From NCBI RefSeq assembly GCF_001613145.1, contig NZ_BDBU01000053.1:1-64000 (forward strand): a stretch of 64,000 bases of DNA, read 5' to 3'. The stretch is from Nocardia jejuensis NBRC 103114. GTDB lineage: Bacteria > Actinomycetota > Actinomycetes > Mycobacteriales > Mycobacteriaceae. The notes below the pieces were generated by a model. That model did not search any database. It was not told the DNA's origin and saw nothing but the letters and a program-made list of their open reading frames with translations. Shown here in pieces: positions 1 to 8,342 of this stretch (the first letter of the stretch is position 1; each line of letters starts with the position of its first letter). A program made the position numbers and the translations under genes.

Positions 1-659
1 AAGGTGGTGCGCGCGGCCGGATCGAGCAGGTGGGAGGTAAGGAATCCGAGCAGTGCTCCGGCGACCGCGTGGCGCACGGGCTCGTGCAGCAGATCGTGTC
101 CCGCGTCCGGGAATTCGCGCATGGTCACGGTGGGCCGGGTGGCGGACCAGGTTCTGATCGGGTCGAGGTGTGCGCGGCGATCGTCCTGCCCGTGCAGGAC
201 GAGGGTCGGGACCGGTGGGGCCGGGGTGTTCAGTTCCAGCACCTTGTTCGGGGTGCCGGTCAGTGCGACCGCCGAAACACTGCGCACGGCAGCCGATTCG
301 GATCCCATCGTGATGAGTGCGGTTCCGGCGCCCAGGGAATGGCCGATCAGGGCCAGTGGCGCCTCGGGTATCTCGCGTCGTACGCGTTCGAGCAGTTGCA
401 CCGTGTGCGCCGCGAGATGCTCCACCGGAGCGACGCGGGCCGCATCACCTTCGCTGAGTCCGTGACCGATGTGGTCGATTGCCCAGACATCGATGTCATA
501 GCGATTCAGGAAGCGGTTGAAATGGCGGTAGTCGGCGCTCTGCTGCCCAAGTCCGTGCAGCAGAACCACGACCGCGGAAGGACGCTGCACGGGCCAGCGA
601 CGGTAGTGCACGAGCCCGTGAAGTCCGTTGAAGAATGGCACCGAGGCAGTGTGACACAA
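1..659 (-). CDS. alpha/beta hydrolase, 3' end cut by the window edge
   Basis: The reverse strand stays open to the window edge, so the C-terminus is missing. About 219 residues are visible. They carry an N-terminal strand leading into LLHGLGQQ (oxyanion-hole type HG), then IDHIGHGLSEG, the nucleophile elbow IGHSLGAG and, later, LVLHGQDDRRAH, which would hold the acid residue, followed by DAGHD with a plausible catalytic histidine. This order is that of monoacylglycerol-lipase/lysophospholipase-like hydrolases. The start could be TTG at 659 or GTG at 641; neither has a well-spaced ribosome binding site. The substrate cannot be read from the sequence. Confidence 0.8.
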   Translation of the reverse strand, partial: MCHTASVPFFNGLHGLVHYRRWPVQRPSAVVVLLHGLGQQSADYRHFNRFLNRYDIDVWAIDHIGHGLSEGDAARVAPVEHLAAHTVQLLERVRREIPEAPLALIGHSLGAGTALITMGSESAAVRSVSAVALTGTPNKVLELNTPAPPVPTLVLHGQDDRRAHLDPIRTWSATRPTVTMREFPDAGHDLLHEPVRHAVAGALLGFLTSHLLDPAARTT

Positions 660-723
660 CGCAATTCAGGCTATCCTAATTATGGCGCGGGTCACACCGA
701 GTGGGCGCCGCGCCACGAATTCG

Positions 724-852
724 CTACTCGCGGGTCACTTTACGGCGCGCAGCCATGTGCAGGGCACACCGCGCGCGGCCGGGACCCTCGACGCGAAGTT
801 CGAAAGTCCCGGCCCGCGACAGCGGGATCCACTCGACCGAACGCCGGATCAT
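724..852 (-). CDS. possible 42-aa basic small protein
   Basis: An ATG lies 6 nt after the TAG stop of the upstream membrane protein gene on the same strand, with AGG just before it, so it could be translationally coupled. The predicted peptide starts MIRRSVEWIPLSRAG and ends in a strongly basic tail (AARRKVTRE). It has no membrane segment or recognisable domain. The ordered spacing argues for a gene; the short length in GC-rich DNA argues for caution. Confidence 0.35.
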   Translation of the reverse strand: MIRRSVEWIPLSRAGTFELRVEGPGRARCALHMAARRKVTRE

Positions 853-858
853 CCGGAC

Positions 859-1479
859 CTATGCGTGACCGGCGCGGAGCCCCGGCTTCTTCACGTTTGC
901 CGGGCTTTCATTCGCGGGACGGTATTCCACCGGCTTCGTGTCGACCACATCGACCCGGGTGGCGGCATCGACCTCACGACGCGCGAAAGCGATATCGCGT
1001 GTACTGCGCATCGACAACCGACCCAGTGAGCTGGCGGCGAAGAACAGGATCAGCGCCCCGAGACCGTAGAAGAAAGTCAACTGCAGCAGCGCGCGCTTGA
1101 AATCCGACGTTGCGACAGGATCACCGACGGTACCGATTTTCAACGGATCCGCCAGGAACGGACCCACGATGAACCACACACCGGCCGCTGCCGCCAACCA
1201 GCCGCCGAGGCTCGCGACCAGGCGGTTACGGCTCACCACCATCATCGTTCCGCCGAGAATTGCGGCGATGCCCGGAAGCAGTTCGAGCCACCCTCGCGCG
1301 GAGGTCCATACCCAGGGCTCATCCGGGGTGAACGCGAAATCGAAGTGCGGACCGACAAAGGGAATCAACGCACCCCAGATCCCCAGCAGGAGCACCGCGA
1401 GCCCGCCGAGGGCTCCCCGAGTGCGCGGAATCCGGAGTGCCGGGCCTCGACCGGCCGAAACGCTGTCATCGACATTCAT
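859..1479 (-). CDS. four-helix membrane protein of unknown function
   Basis: The protein has 206 residues if translation starts at the ATG at 1479, which has GGAG about six bases upstream; an in-frame ATG at 1491 lacks one. Four hydrophobic stretches are visible: an N-terminal helix around GGLAVLLLGIWGALIPFVG, two central ones (LLPGIAAILGGTMMVVS and LGGWLAAAAGVWFIVG) and a fourth near LTFFYGLGALILFFAAS. A charged cytosolic tail of about 50 residues follows. This looks like a small integral membrane protein with an acidic outside loop; no catalytic motif was seen. A 42-aa ORF follows after 6 nt. Confidence 0.8.
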   Translation of the reverse strand: MNVDDSVSAGRGPALRIPRTRGALGGLAVLLLGIWGALIPFVGPHFDFAFTPDEPWVWTSARGWLELLPGIAAILGGTMMVVSRNRLVASLGGWLAAAAGVWFIVGPFLADPLKIGTVGDPVATSDFKRALLQLTFFYGLGALILFFAASSLGRLSMRSTRDIAFARREVDAATRVDVVDTKPVEYRPANESPANVKKPGLRAGHA

Positions 1480-1571
1480 CAGAAGCTCCATTCGTCGAAG
1501 TAGCTGCCCGTACCCTTTACCCCCTATTCGCCGATAAATTCATGCGCACACACCGAACAGCGTCGCGTCGA

Positions 1572-2636
1572 TCAGCGTAGTGCGACGAGTTCGTGCAATG
1601 TGGTGCCGACCTGCCGCTCGGCAGCGTTTCCGTTATGAACGGTGAGTTCGAAACAGGACTGGAATCGGAAGTAGGCCGGATGCCCGATCACCCTGTGCAG
1701 CAGGAGCCGCAGCAGGCGAGAGCGGGCAATCGGAACATCGTCGAGCAGATCTTGCGCGTGGATCACCTTTTGCACGGTCAGTCGCAATTCCAGCTGATCG
1801 GGCACGCGCAATTCGATCCATTCCGGAAATTCCCGGCCCGCGATCGCGTCATAACGCTTCGGCCCCTCGGTCAGCACCGTTTCCCCGGTCGACAACACCA
1901 CCTCGCCGCCGCGGGCCAGCATGAGCGGGGCGATGGCGTGCCCGCCGCGCTGCGGCTGGGTCAGCACGTTCGCGTACAGCAGCGAATACTCGTCGGTATA
2001 GAGGCGGCCCCAATGCCAGCGGTCGATGATTCGTTTCATATCGCCGACGCCCCAATTGTGGTCGGCGTAGCCGCGTCCGGTGACCGACAGCGTCTCGCCA
2101 TCGATCTCCAGGGTGCCGTGCACTCGCGCCCGGGGCGCGCCGACCACCCAGCCGAAGGTCTCGCCGTCGCCGAACCGGGTCTCGCCTTTGCCCGGCATCC
2201 AGCTGGGCGTCTCGTTCTCGAAGGTCAGCTCGAATGCCACACCGTCCTCGGCCAGCCGCACCTGATGGATCGGCAGCCCGTCGGCCGGAAACTCCGAGCG
2301 CGCGCTGTTGTCACCGATTCGCACATCGCAGGCCGCGGCCGAGAAGCTCGTCGCGGAATGCGGATAGCGCTTGGCGACCTGCCTGCGGCCACCGTCGGGG
2401 GTGTACACGATCAACTCCACCCACGGTCGCGCCCAGGGCAGATCTTCCGGGCGGCGTTTGGTCAGGAATCCGACCACCACGTGCCCGCTGTCGAGCTGCG
2501 CATCGAAATACCAGTGTTCGAAGGCGGCCCTGCTCGGGGAGGGGTGCAGGCCGTTGTGGTGCGGGACAACCGTGGTCAGGTCCCCGTCACGACGTCCCGG
2601 GCCGTTCCACACCTCGGTTATCGCGGTACTCGGCAT
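1572..2636 (-). CDS. lipocalin-like / CrtC-AttH-like protein
   Basis: The gene encodes 354 residues from the ATG at 2636, with AAGGA correctly spaced upstream; the frame stays open further upstream but reads as noise. The sequence is rich in beta strands and resembles the lipocalin-like (hydroxyneurosporene synthase CrtC / AttH) family: an N-terminal half with FEHWYFDAQLDSGHVVVG, then a second barrel containing GRGYADHNWG and RWHWGRLY. Family members act on hydrophobic isoprenoid or polyketide substrates, as hydratases, cyclases or binders. It lies 53 bp downstream of the DUF2236 oxygenase gene and probably shares its transcript, suggesting a common lipophilic substrate. That substrate is inference only. 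Confidence 0.7.
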   Translation of the reverse strand: MPSTAITEVWNGPGRRDGDLTTVVPHHNGLHPSPSRAAFEHWYFDAQLDSGHVVVGFLTKRRPEDLPWARPWVELIVYTPDGGRRQVAKRYPHSATSFSAAACDVRIGDNSARSEFPADGLPIHQVRLAEDGVAFELTFENETPSWMPGKGETRFGDGETFGWVVGAPRARVHGTLEIDGETLSVTGRGYADHNWGVGDMKRIIDRWHWGRLYTDEYSLLYANVLTQPQRGGHAIAPLMLARGGEVVLSTGETVLTEGPKRYDAIAGREFPEWIELRVPDQLELRLTVQKVIHAQDLLDDVPIARSRLLRLLLHRVIGHPAYFRFQSCFELTVHNGNAAERQVGTTLHELVALR

Positions 2637-2689
2637 AGCTGTACATCCTTGGGAGAGAAGCGGATCGAAGTGTGGCTCGGGATGCCGGT

Positions 2690-3979
2690 TCAGCGCCTCA
2701 GCGCACCGGCGGCATCGAATTGCGCTTCCCGCCCCGCCATCTGGGCGCGATACCAGTTCTCGCGATGCGTGCGCATGAGCCGTTCGTGCAGCCGCGCGAA
2801 CGGCGGGCAGGCGCGCCGCGTCACCTCCATCGCGGTGATCAGCGGAAACCGCGCGATGGGAACGAGAATCCACGGAAAGGCCGCTGGCATGCGGTATTTC
2901 CGCCGCGTGCCGGGTGCCATGTATATGGCCGAGTACACCGAATTGATCCGGAAGTTGTACGCCGCGCGTACCCGGGCGAGCCCGCGATGTTCGGGGCGCG
3001 GGGCGAAGGCCGCCGGGTAGGACTCGATCAGTTCCGCGCCGTGCTGCCCGGCGTCGAAGGAGCGGGAGACGATCGTCATCGCCAGCACGCGGAGCGAGTC
3101 GGCGACAGTCTCCGGATACCACTGCACCCGCACTCCGAGCAGATGCCCCATGTACCTCTGAAAGTGCAGCAGCGCACGAATTTCCGAGGGCGTGGTCTGA
3201 TAGCCGAGCAGCCACAACCCCATGCCCGGCGTGACACTGCCCGCGAGCAAGGTCAACAGCTGATAGGTCTGGCTGATCGGCAGCCCCCACCGCTGCATAT
3301 CCCATTCCGGATGCTCGGCGACGCGGGCCCGAATCGACACATGCATGACCCGCACCTTCATGGCGGTGGCCCGGCCCTGCGATCCCGGGGTCAGCAGGGC
3401 GCCCGGCTGCGAGACGTCGATCCAGAATCGGCAGGTCTCGAGAAACCGTCGCAGCGCGCTGTTTCCGGCGTAACCCCCGGCGAGCGAGAGCGGGGTGGCG
3501 ACCGCCGCTTCGGTGTAGACCTCCAAGGTCTCCGCACCGGCGAAGCTGAAAAGCATGGTGCCCCAGCGCCGCCAGATGGCGGCGCCCTGTTCCACGAGTT
3601 CCGGTTGCAGCCAGTCGGGCCGAGTCTCGAACTCGGCGAACAGTTCTCGCATTTCGGCGGGTGCGTCCGGTACCGCGTCCACACCCGAGACGAGTGCGGT
3701 TTCCAGCATTTCACGGCCGCGCTTCGGGCCGATCTCGCCGTGCATCACCTCCGCGACGAACCGCTCGGCCACCGGGTCGCCGGCGAAAAGATCCGCGCAC
3801 AACGCCGTTGCCTGCTCATCGGTGGGAAATATCCCGGAGCCGGTCAGCGCGGTGACGAGGCGATCCACCCGCCGCACACCGGGCTTGGCGCGGCCTTCCC
3901 AGTAGCGGAAGGCGCTCGGGCAGCGGCCCGGCGGCGGGGCGTGCGCTCCGGCGGGTGCCGACGGTACATCCACGGACAT
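2690..3979 (-). CDS. MpaB/DUF2236-family oxygenase (latex-clearing-protein-like)
   Basis: The 429-residue protein matches the DUF2236 superfamily, which includes the b-type haem rubber oxygenase Lcp and fungal MpaB. The diagnostic stretch near residues 203-217 reads RATAMKVRVMHVSIR; His213 and the nearby arginines are the likely haem-pocket residues. No signal peptide is seen, so a cytosolic location is likely, unlike exported Lcp. Lcp enzymes cleave polyisoprene double bonds with O2, but DUF2236 members use varied substrates. The promoter region contains a 40-bp inverted repeat that recurs upstream of the multicopper oxidase and tetR, tying this gene and the lipocalin-like gene to that regulator. 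Confidence 0.8.
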   Translation of the reverse strand: MSVDVPSAPAGAHAPPPGRCPSAFRYWEGRAKPGVRRVDRLVTALTGSGIFPTDEQATALCADLFAGDPVAERFVAEVMHGEIGPKRGREMLETALVSGVDAVPDAPAEMRELFAEFETRPDWLQPELVEQGAAIWRRWGTMLFSFAGAETLEVYTEAAVATPLSLAGGYAGNSALRRFLETCRFWIDVSQPGALLTPGSQGRATAMKVRVMHVSIRARVAEHPEWDMQRWGLPISQTYQLLTLLAGSVTPGMGLWLLGYQTTPSEIRALLHFQRYMGHLLGVRVQWYPETVADSLRVLAMTIVSRSFDAGQHGAELIESYPAAFAPRPEHRGLARVRAAYNFRINSVYSAIYMAPGTRRKYRMPAAFPWILVPIARFPLITAMEVTRRACPPFARLHERLMRTHRENWYRAQMAGREAQFDAAGALRR

Positions 3980-4031
3980 GGGCGATCCTTCCGGTCGAGT
4001 CCCGGCTCGCAGCTCCGGGACAACGCCCTCA

Positions 4032-4071
4032 CCATACCCTCAAGTATTGATAACGGTACTTGAAAGTATGG
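4032..4071. promoter_or_regulatory. 40-bp palindromic operator, site 1
   Basis: Perfectly symmetrical arms are centred at 4051.5: CCATAC at 4032-4037 mirrors GTATGG at 4066-4071, and CAAGTA at 4041-4046 mirrors TACTTG at 4057-4062. The site lies 53-92 bp upstream of the oxygenase start. A second site with the same geometry and 26 of 40 identical positions lies at 5961-6000. A TetR-family dimer or pair of dimers is the likely ligand. Confidence 0.75.
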
Positions 4072-4107
4072 AAAAGAATCGGGTTCCTACCGGCCGATAT
4101 CCGACGG

Positions 4108-5919
4108 TCACGGCACGATACGCAAGCGCAGCATCATGTCGTGATCCTCGTGATCGAGAAGATGGCAATGCCACACGTACCCCCGCAGGTCGTCGGCGTG
4201 CGATCCGGCGTGCACCGGATGCGTCCCCGCCCGCGAGGGCACGTCCATCGGAGCGGTCACCGATACCGGCTCACCCGCAACTCGCGAAAAGGGTGCGTCC
4301 GGATCGAACCCGAGCTCTGCCGCGGTCGGAATTCGAACGATGATCCGGGTCACCGTGCCACCGTCGGTGCGCACCACGTCTTTCCACCCCGCCTCCCACT
4401 GCTGCGCGGGCAGCGCGGCCCCACCCAGGAATCCGTCCGGCGACGGCGTCCACTTCACTCCCACCGGCGGCTGCGGATCGGCCGCCTGATATTCGATCGT
4501 CCGCAACGGCGTGCGATCCAGAACGCGGAACTCCACCAGGTGGATATGAATGGGATGCGGATCGGGGGTGACGTTGACGATGTTCCACTGCTCGACCGTG
4601 CCCTGCCTGAGCATGTCGATCTCCGGACTGCTGTAGCGCAGATTGTTCAACGTCATGATCGAGGGCGGCATCCGCAGCTCATACGGCTGACTCACGGTCA
4701 CATTCCGGATGACCGTCGGTGATTCCAAGGGCGGCAACGCTTCTGGCATTCCCGGGCCGCCCCGCAACCGCTCCGGCACCGGCCCCGCGAAGCCCGCGCG
4801 ATCCTGCGCGCGGAAGCGGCAGAACAGCTCCATCGCCACCTCACCGAGCACCGCCGCCTGAAACGGCGGTGCGAGATCATTACGCAATTCCACCGTCTCG
4901 CCCGGGGCCAACCCGGAGAAATCGACGAGCAGATCGACGCGCTCCCCCGGGGCCAGCAGCAGCTCGGTCACCGCGACCGGCGCGTCCAGCAGGCCCTGGT
5001 CGTTGCCGATCACCCAGAACCGCATTCGATTGCCGAAGAACAGATTCCACACGCTGTACGACGCCGCGTTCAACGCCCGGAATCGATAGAGGCCGCGCGC
5101 CACATCCATATTCGGCCACACTTTGCCGTTGACCACCCCCACATCACCGACTCCGCCGCCCTCCCATGATCCCGGCGGCACCACCGGTGTGGTGCGGAGG
5201 AGCTGCCGTCCGTCGGCGGCGAAGATCTTCTCCTGCAGGACCAGAGGCACCTCGAACTCCCCCGATGGCAATCCCAGCGGATTGTCTGCGGCACCGGTGT
5301 CGAATTCGTCGCGGAGTAACACCGTTCCGGCAAGTCCCGCATACACATTCGCGCGGGTGATGCCCATCGTGTGGTCGTGATACCACAGACCTGCCGCCTG
5401 CTGCGGGAACGGATAGTCGTGCTCCGCGTGCTGCCCGGGGTGCACCAGTCGTTCCGGGTGGCCGTCGCTCGCGGGCGGGGTGACACCGCCGTGCAGGTGC
5501 AGAACGGTCGGCGGCGCGCTGCGGAAAGCCTCGCTCACTCCGTGCACGGTGGTGTCGATATCGGCCGCGAAGGGGTGTTCGCCGAGGTTATTGGCGAATC
5601 GCACGGTGAGCGGAGTGCCTGCCCGATGTTCGATGGTCGGGCCCAGATAGCTCATGCCGCCGTATCCCATCGCCGGTGACTCGGCCAGGTCCCGATGGAA
5701 TCGATGCGTGGTGGTCGTGGCCGTCAGTTCCAGCTCCCGCCCGGACACGACGGGCGGTCGCGGCAGTTCGTCGACGAACGGCGTCAGGTCGGGCGAATGG
5801 AAGACCAAGGGGCTGGACGGCTCACCCCGCACACGAATTCCGTTCCAGGACATCGCGAGTGCCGCCGCGCCGAGAACCGTCCCGCGTAGCAGCCGACGAC
5901 GTCCGATAGTGCTGTCCAT
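4108..5919 (-). CDS. multicopper oxidase, CotA/bilirubin-oxidase type, Tat-exported
   Basis: The 603-residue protein starts with a twin-arginine signal (GRRRLLRG, then a hydrophobic run), so it is exported folded with copper. Four copper-binding blocks are intact: HLHGG (His141, His143), WYHDHTMG (His181, His183), HPIHIHLVEF (His455, His458, His460) and HCHLLDHEDHDMM (His584, Cys585, His586, His590, Met595). This gives the type 1 site and the trinuclear cluster of a three-domain laccase-like enzyme that couples one-electron substrate oxidation to reduction of O2 to water. The third block closely resembles CotA. The gene is divergent from tetR across an inverted repeat, so regulation by that protein is likely. 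Confidence 0.93.
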   Translation of the reverse strand: MDSTIGRRRLLRGTVLGAAALAMSWNGIRVRGEPSSPLVFHSPDLTPFVDELPRPPVVSGRELELTATTTTHRFHRDLAESPAMGYGGMSYLGPTIEHRAGTPLTVRFANNLGEHPFAADIDTTVHGVSEAFRSAPPTVLHLHGGVTPPASDGHPERLVHPGQHAEHDYPFPQQAAGLWYHDHTMGITRANVYAGLAGTVLLRDEFDTGAADNPLGLPSGEFEVPLVLQEKIFAADGRQLLRTTPVVPPGSWEGGGVGDVGVVNGKVWPNMDVARGLYRFRALNAASYSVWNLFFGNRMRFWVIGNDQGLLDAPVAVTELLLAPGERVDLLVDFSGLAPGETVELRNDLAPPFQAAVLGEVAMELFCRFRAQDRAGFAGPVPERLRGGPGMPEALPPLESPTVIRNVTVSQPYELRMPPSIMTLNNLRYSSPEIDMLRQGTVEQWNIVNVTPDPHPIHIHLVEFRVLDRTPLRTIEYQAADPQPPVGVKWTPSPDGFLGGAALPAQQWEAGWKDVVRTDGGTVTRIIVRIPTAAELGFDPDAPFSRVAGEPVSVTAPMDVPSRAGTHPVHAGSHADDLRGYVWHCHLLDHEDHDMMLRLRIVP

Positions 5920-5960
5920 CTTTCACCCTTCTCGGGCGGAGGTCGCATCCGATCACACCT

Positions 5961-6000
5961 CCATACCCTGCGGTACAGTAGACAGTACTCAGGAGAATGG
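5961..6000. promoter_or_regulatory. 40-bp palindromic operator, site 2
   Basis: The outer half-sites CCATAC (5961-5966) and GAATGG (5995-6000, one mismatch) are symmetrical about 5980.5, with an inner pair GTAC/GTAC. The first nine bases, CCATACCCT, are identical to site 1, and GTACT and the ATGG end are also shared. The site lies 42-81 bp before the multicopper oxidase and 86-125 bp before tetR, as expected for a shared autoregulatory operator. Confidence 0.7.
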
Positions 6001-6085
6001 TCCACCCGGAGTGCTCCGGCCCGACGCTTCGCCGCCCCGGACGCGCCTTCTACGATCGAGGTGTGCACATGACCATCAGGCCCCG

Positions 6086-6727
6086 ATGACGACCGAGCCC
6101 TCGCACCCCGCCCCGCCACGTAGATCCAAGAAGGCCGAGGCGCAGCAGCGCGGTGCGAAATCCGGCAGCCGATCCGGCAGGGGCCGCGGTCCCCGGCTCT
6201 CGTTCGACGACTGGGTCGACGGCGCACTCGAGCTGCTCGCGAGCGAAGGCGCACCCGCCGTGCGCATTCCCCGGCTCTGCGAAGCGCTCGGCGTCACCAA
6301 GGGCAGCTTCTACTGGCACTTCGACGACATCGACCAGCTCGAGGAAGCGATGGCCGACCGCTGGAGCGCCACCCAGGCCCGGGTGATCGCGAATCTGGCC
6401 ACGGTCGACTCGATGCCGATCGAGCAGCGCATCGCGGCGATGGGCGCCATGCTCGTCGAACGCAACTGGCTGGTCGAAGCCACCGTTCGCGAGTGGAGCC
6501 GCACCCGCCCGCGCGTGGAAAAGGCTGTGCGCGAACTGGATCAGAGGATCTTCGAGACCATCCAGGGGGCATTGTCCGAACTCGGATTCGACGAGGAAAC
6601 CGCGAGGTTGCGCGCGGGCGCGATGGTGTATCTCGGGATCGGTTTCATCCACGGCCGCGGGAGTCTGCCGATTCCGACGGAGACGGAGGTGAACGCGGTG
6701 ATCGACATCCTTACTCGAAGGACGTAA
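6086..6727 (+). CDS. TetR/AcrR-family transcriptional regulator
   Basis: The gene encodes 213 residues from the ATG at 6086. A basic, disordered N-terminus of about 35 residues (lysine/arginine/serine-rich) precedes the TetR helix-turn-helix with GVTKGSFYWHF as the recognition segment. The all-helical C-terminal half would bind an unknown ligand. The gene is divergent from the multicopper oxidase, with the 40-bp inverted repeat between them. A copy of the same repeat before the DUF2236 oxygenase suggests it controls that operon too. The long basic tail is unusual and could add DNA contacts. Confidence 0.9.
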   Translation: MTTEPSHPAPPRRSKKAEAQQRGAKSGSRSGRGRGPRLSFDDWVDGALELLASEGAPAVRIPRLCEALGVTKGSFYWHFDDIDQLEEAMADRWSATQARVIANLATVDSMPIEQRIAAMGAMLVERNWLVEATVREWSRTRPRVEKAVRELDQRIFETIQGALSELGFDEETARLRAGAMVYLGIGFIHGRGSLPIPTETEVNAVIDILTRRT

Positions 6728-6825
6728 CCACCGCGCAGCTCGACGGCGGGCATGCCACTTCTCGAAGATCCGACCCCCTGGTTTTCAGCGAGATTCAGCC
6801 CGAAGCTTGCGGGTATGCAGGACCA

Positions 6826-7347
6826 ATGGGACCAGCAGACGCTCGGACCGCCATCACCCTGGAAGTCGACGGTGAACGACGGTCACTCCTGGTAGACAAC
6901 CGCACCACGCTGCTCGACGCCCTGCGTGAAGGGCTCGGGGTGACCGCGCCGAAGAAGGGGTGCGATCACGGTCAGTGTGGTTCGTGCACCGTCCTGCTGG
7001 ACGGTCGCCGAGTGACCACCTGCCTCACTTTCGCCGTCGCCAACGACGGCGCGCACATCCTCACCTCGGCCGGTCTCGCGGAGGGCGCCGATCTGCACGT
7101 CATGCAGCAGGCCTTCCTGGATCAGGACGGTTTGCAGTGCGGATACTGCACACCGGGCCAGATCTGCTCGGCCGTGGGCATGCTCGACGAGGTGAAATCC
7201 GGTCATGCCAGCTATGTCACCGGGGATCTCGCGGCGGAGCCGGAGCTCTCCGATGAGGAGATCCGGGAGCGGATGAGCGGCAATCTGTGCCGGTGCGCCG
7301 CCTATTCCAATATCCTGGCCGCCATCCGGCAGGCGGCCACGCCGTGA
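6826..7347 (+). CDS. molybdenum hydroxylase, [2Fe-2S] subunit
   Basis: The 173-residue small subunit belongs to the xanthine dehydrogenase/aldehyde oxidoreductase family (YagT/PaoA-like). The plant-ferredoxin-type cluster is held by cysteines in GCDHGQCGSCTVLL and the later TTCL; the second cluster by CGYCTPGQIC and NLCRC. It passes electrons from the molybdenum centre to the FAD subunit. No Tat signal is present, unlike periplasmic PaoA, so the complex is probably cytosolic. The ATG at 6826 was chosen because GCAGGA precedes it and the N-terminus matches the family. The stop overlaps the GTG of the FAD subunit gene (GTGA), implying translational coupling. Confidence 0.93.
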   Translation: MGPADARTAITLEVDGERRSLLVDNRTTLLDALREGLGVTAPKKGCDHGQCGSCTVLLDGRRVTTCLTFAVANDGAHILTSAGLAEGADLHVMQQAFLDQDGLQCGYCTPGQICSAVGMLDEVKSGHASYVTGDLAAEPELSDEEIRERMSGNLCRCAAYSNILAAIRQAATP

Positions 7348-8342
7348 TCCCGTTCGAGTACCACCGCGCGAGCAGCGCGCAGGACGCGGTGACGGTGCTG
7401 GCCGAACGCCCGGACGCGGTACTCCTGGGGGGCGGAACGAACCTGGTCGATCACATGAAGCTCGGTGTCGTGGCGCCGAGCTTGCTGGTGGACGTCAGCC
7501 GCCTGCCGCTGACCGACATCACCGAAGATCCCGACGGTGGATTGCGGATCGGCGCGGCGGTCCGCAACAGCGACCTCGCGGCGGACCCGGTGGTGCGCGC
7601 TCGTTATCCCGCCCTCTCGCGAGCACTGCTGGCGGGCGCCTCCGGCCAACTGCGCAATCTGGCCACCACGGCCGGCAACCTGCTGCAGCGCACCCGATGC
7701 GTGTACTTCCAGGACGTGAGCACCCCGTGCAACAAACGCGATCCCGGCAGCGGATGCTCCGCGATCGGCGGCTACGTCCGCTATCACGCGATCCTGGGCG
7801 CCTCACCGCAGTGCGTCGCGACCCACCCGTCCGATATGGCCGTCGCGCTGAGCATGCTCGACGCGCACGTGGTACTCCAGGATCACGAGGGCGAGAAGCG
7901 GATCGCCCTCGCCGACCTCTATCGGCTGCCGGGCGACCGACCCGAACTCGACACCGTACTCACCCACGGACAGCTCATCATCGCCGTGGAGATTCCCGCT
8001 CCGCCTCCGGGCGCGCGGTCGAACTACCGCAAGGTCCGCGATCGCGCCTCTTACGCCTTCGCACTCGTTTCCGTTGCCGCGGAACTGGTTCGAGAGCCCG
8101 GCAGCGACGAGATATCCTCCGCGCGCATCGCCTTCGGTGGCGTCGCACACAAGCCGTGGCGTGCCCATGAAGCCGAGGGCGTACTGCGGGGATCCCCCGC
8201 GACGGAGGATGCCTTCGCTCGCGCGGCCCGGGCCGAACTCGCGCACGCGAATCCGTTGGCAGGCAACGAGTTCAAAGTCGAACTGGCCCAGCGAACCCTG
8301 GTCGCCACCTTGCGCTCCCTCACCGAACAGGCATCGCGATGA
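7344..8342 (+). CDS. molybdenum hydroxylase, FAD-binding subunit
   Basis: The 332-residue middle subunit is of YagS/PaoB/CoxM type. The N-terminal FAD-binding signature is visible as LLGGGTNLVDHMKLG, followed by GASGQLRNLATTAGNLLQRTRC. The C-terminal CO-dehydrogenase-flavoprotein domain follows. The cysteines in TRCVYFQD and STPCNKRDPGSGC recall the extra [4Fe-4S] cluster loop of PaoB and 4-hydroxybenzoyl-CoA reductase, so an additional cluster is likely; this is inferred from pattern. The GTG start at 7344 overlaps the upstream stop by four bases, and the stop overlaps the next ATG by four bases. Confidence 0.93.
   Translation: MIPFEYHRASSAQDAVTVLAERPDAVLLGGGTNLVDHMKLGVVAPSLLVDVSRLPLTDITEDPDGGLRIGAAVRNSDLAADPVVRARYPALSRALLAGASGQLRNLATTAGNLLQRTRCVYFQDVSTPCNKRDPGSGCSAIGGYVRYHAILGASPQCVATHPSDMAVALSMLDAHVVLQDHEGEKRIALADLYRLPGDRPELDTVLTHGQLIIAVEIPAPPPGARSNYRKVRDRASYAFALVSVAAELVREPGSDEISSARIAFGGVAHKPWRAHEAEGVLRGSPATEDAFARAARAELAHANPLAGNEFKVELAQRTLVATLRSLTEQASR

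Noticed and set aside
2690..3979. Calling the DUF2236 protein a rubber oxygenase (Lcp)
   Set aside because: No export signal and only the general DUF2236 motif is seen; substrate assignment is not justified.
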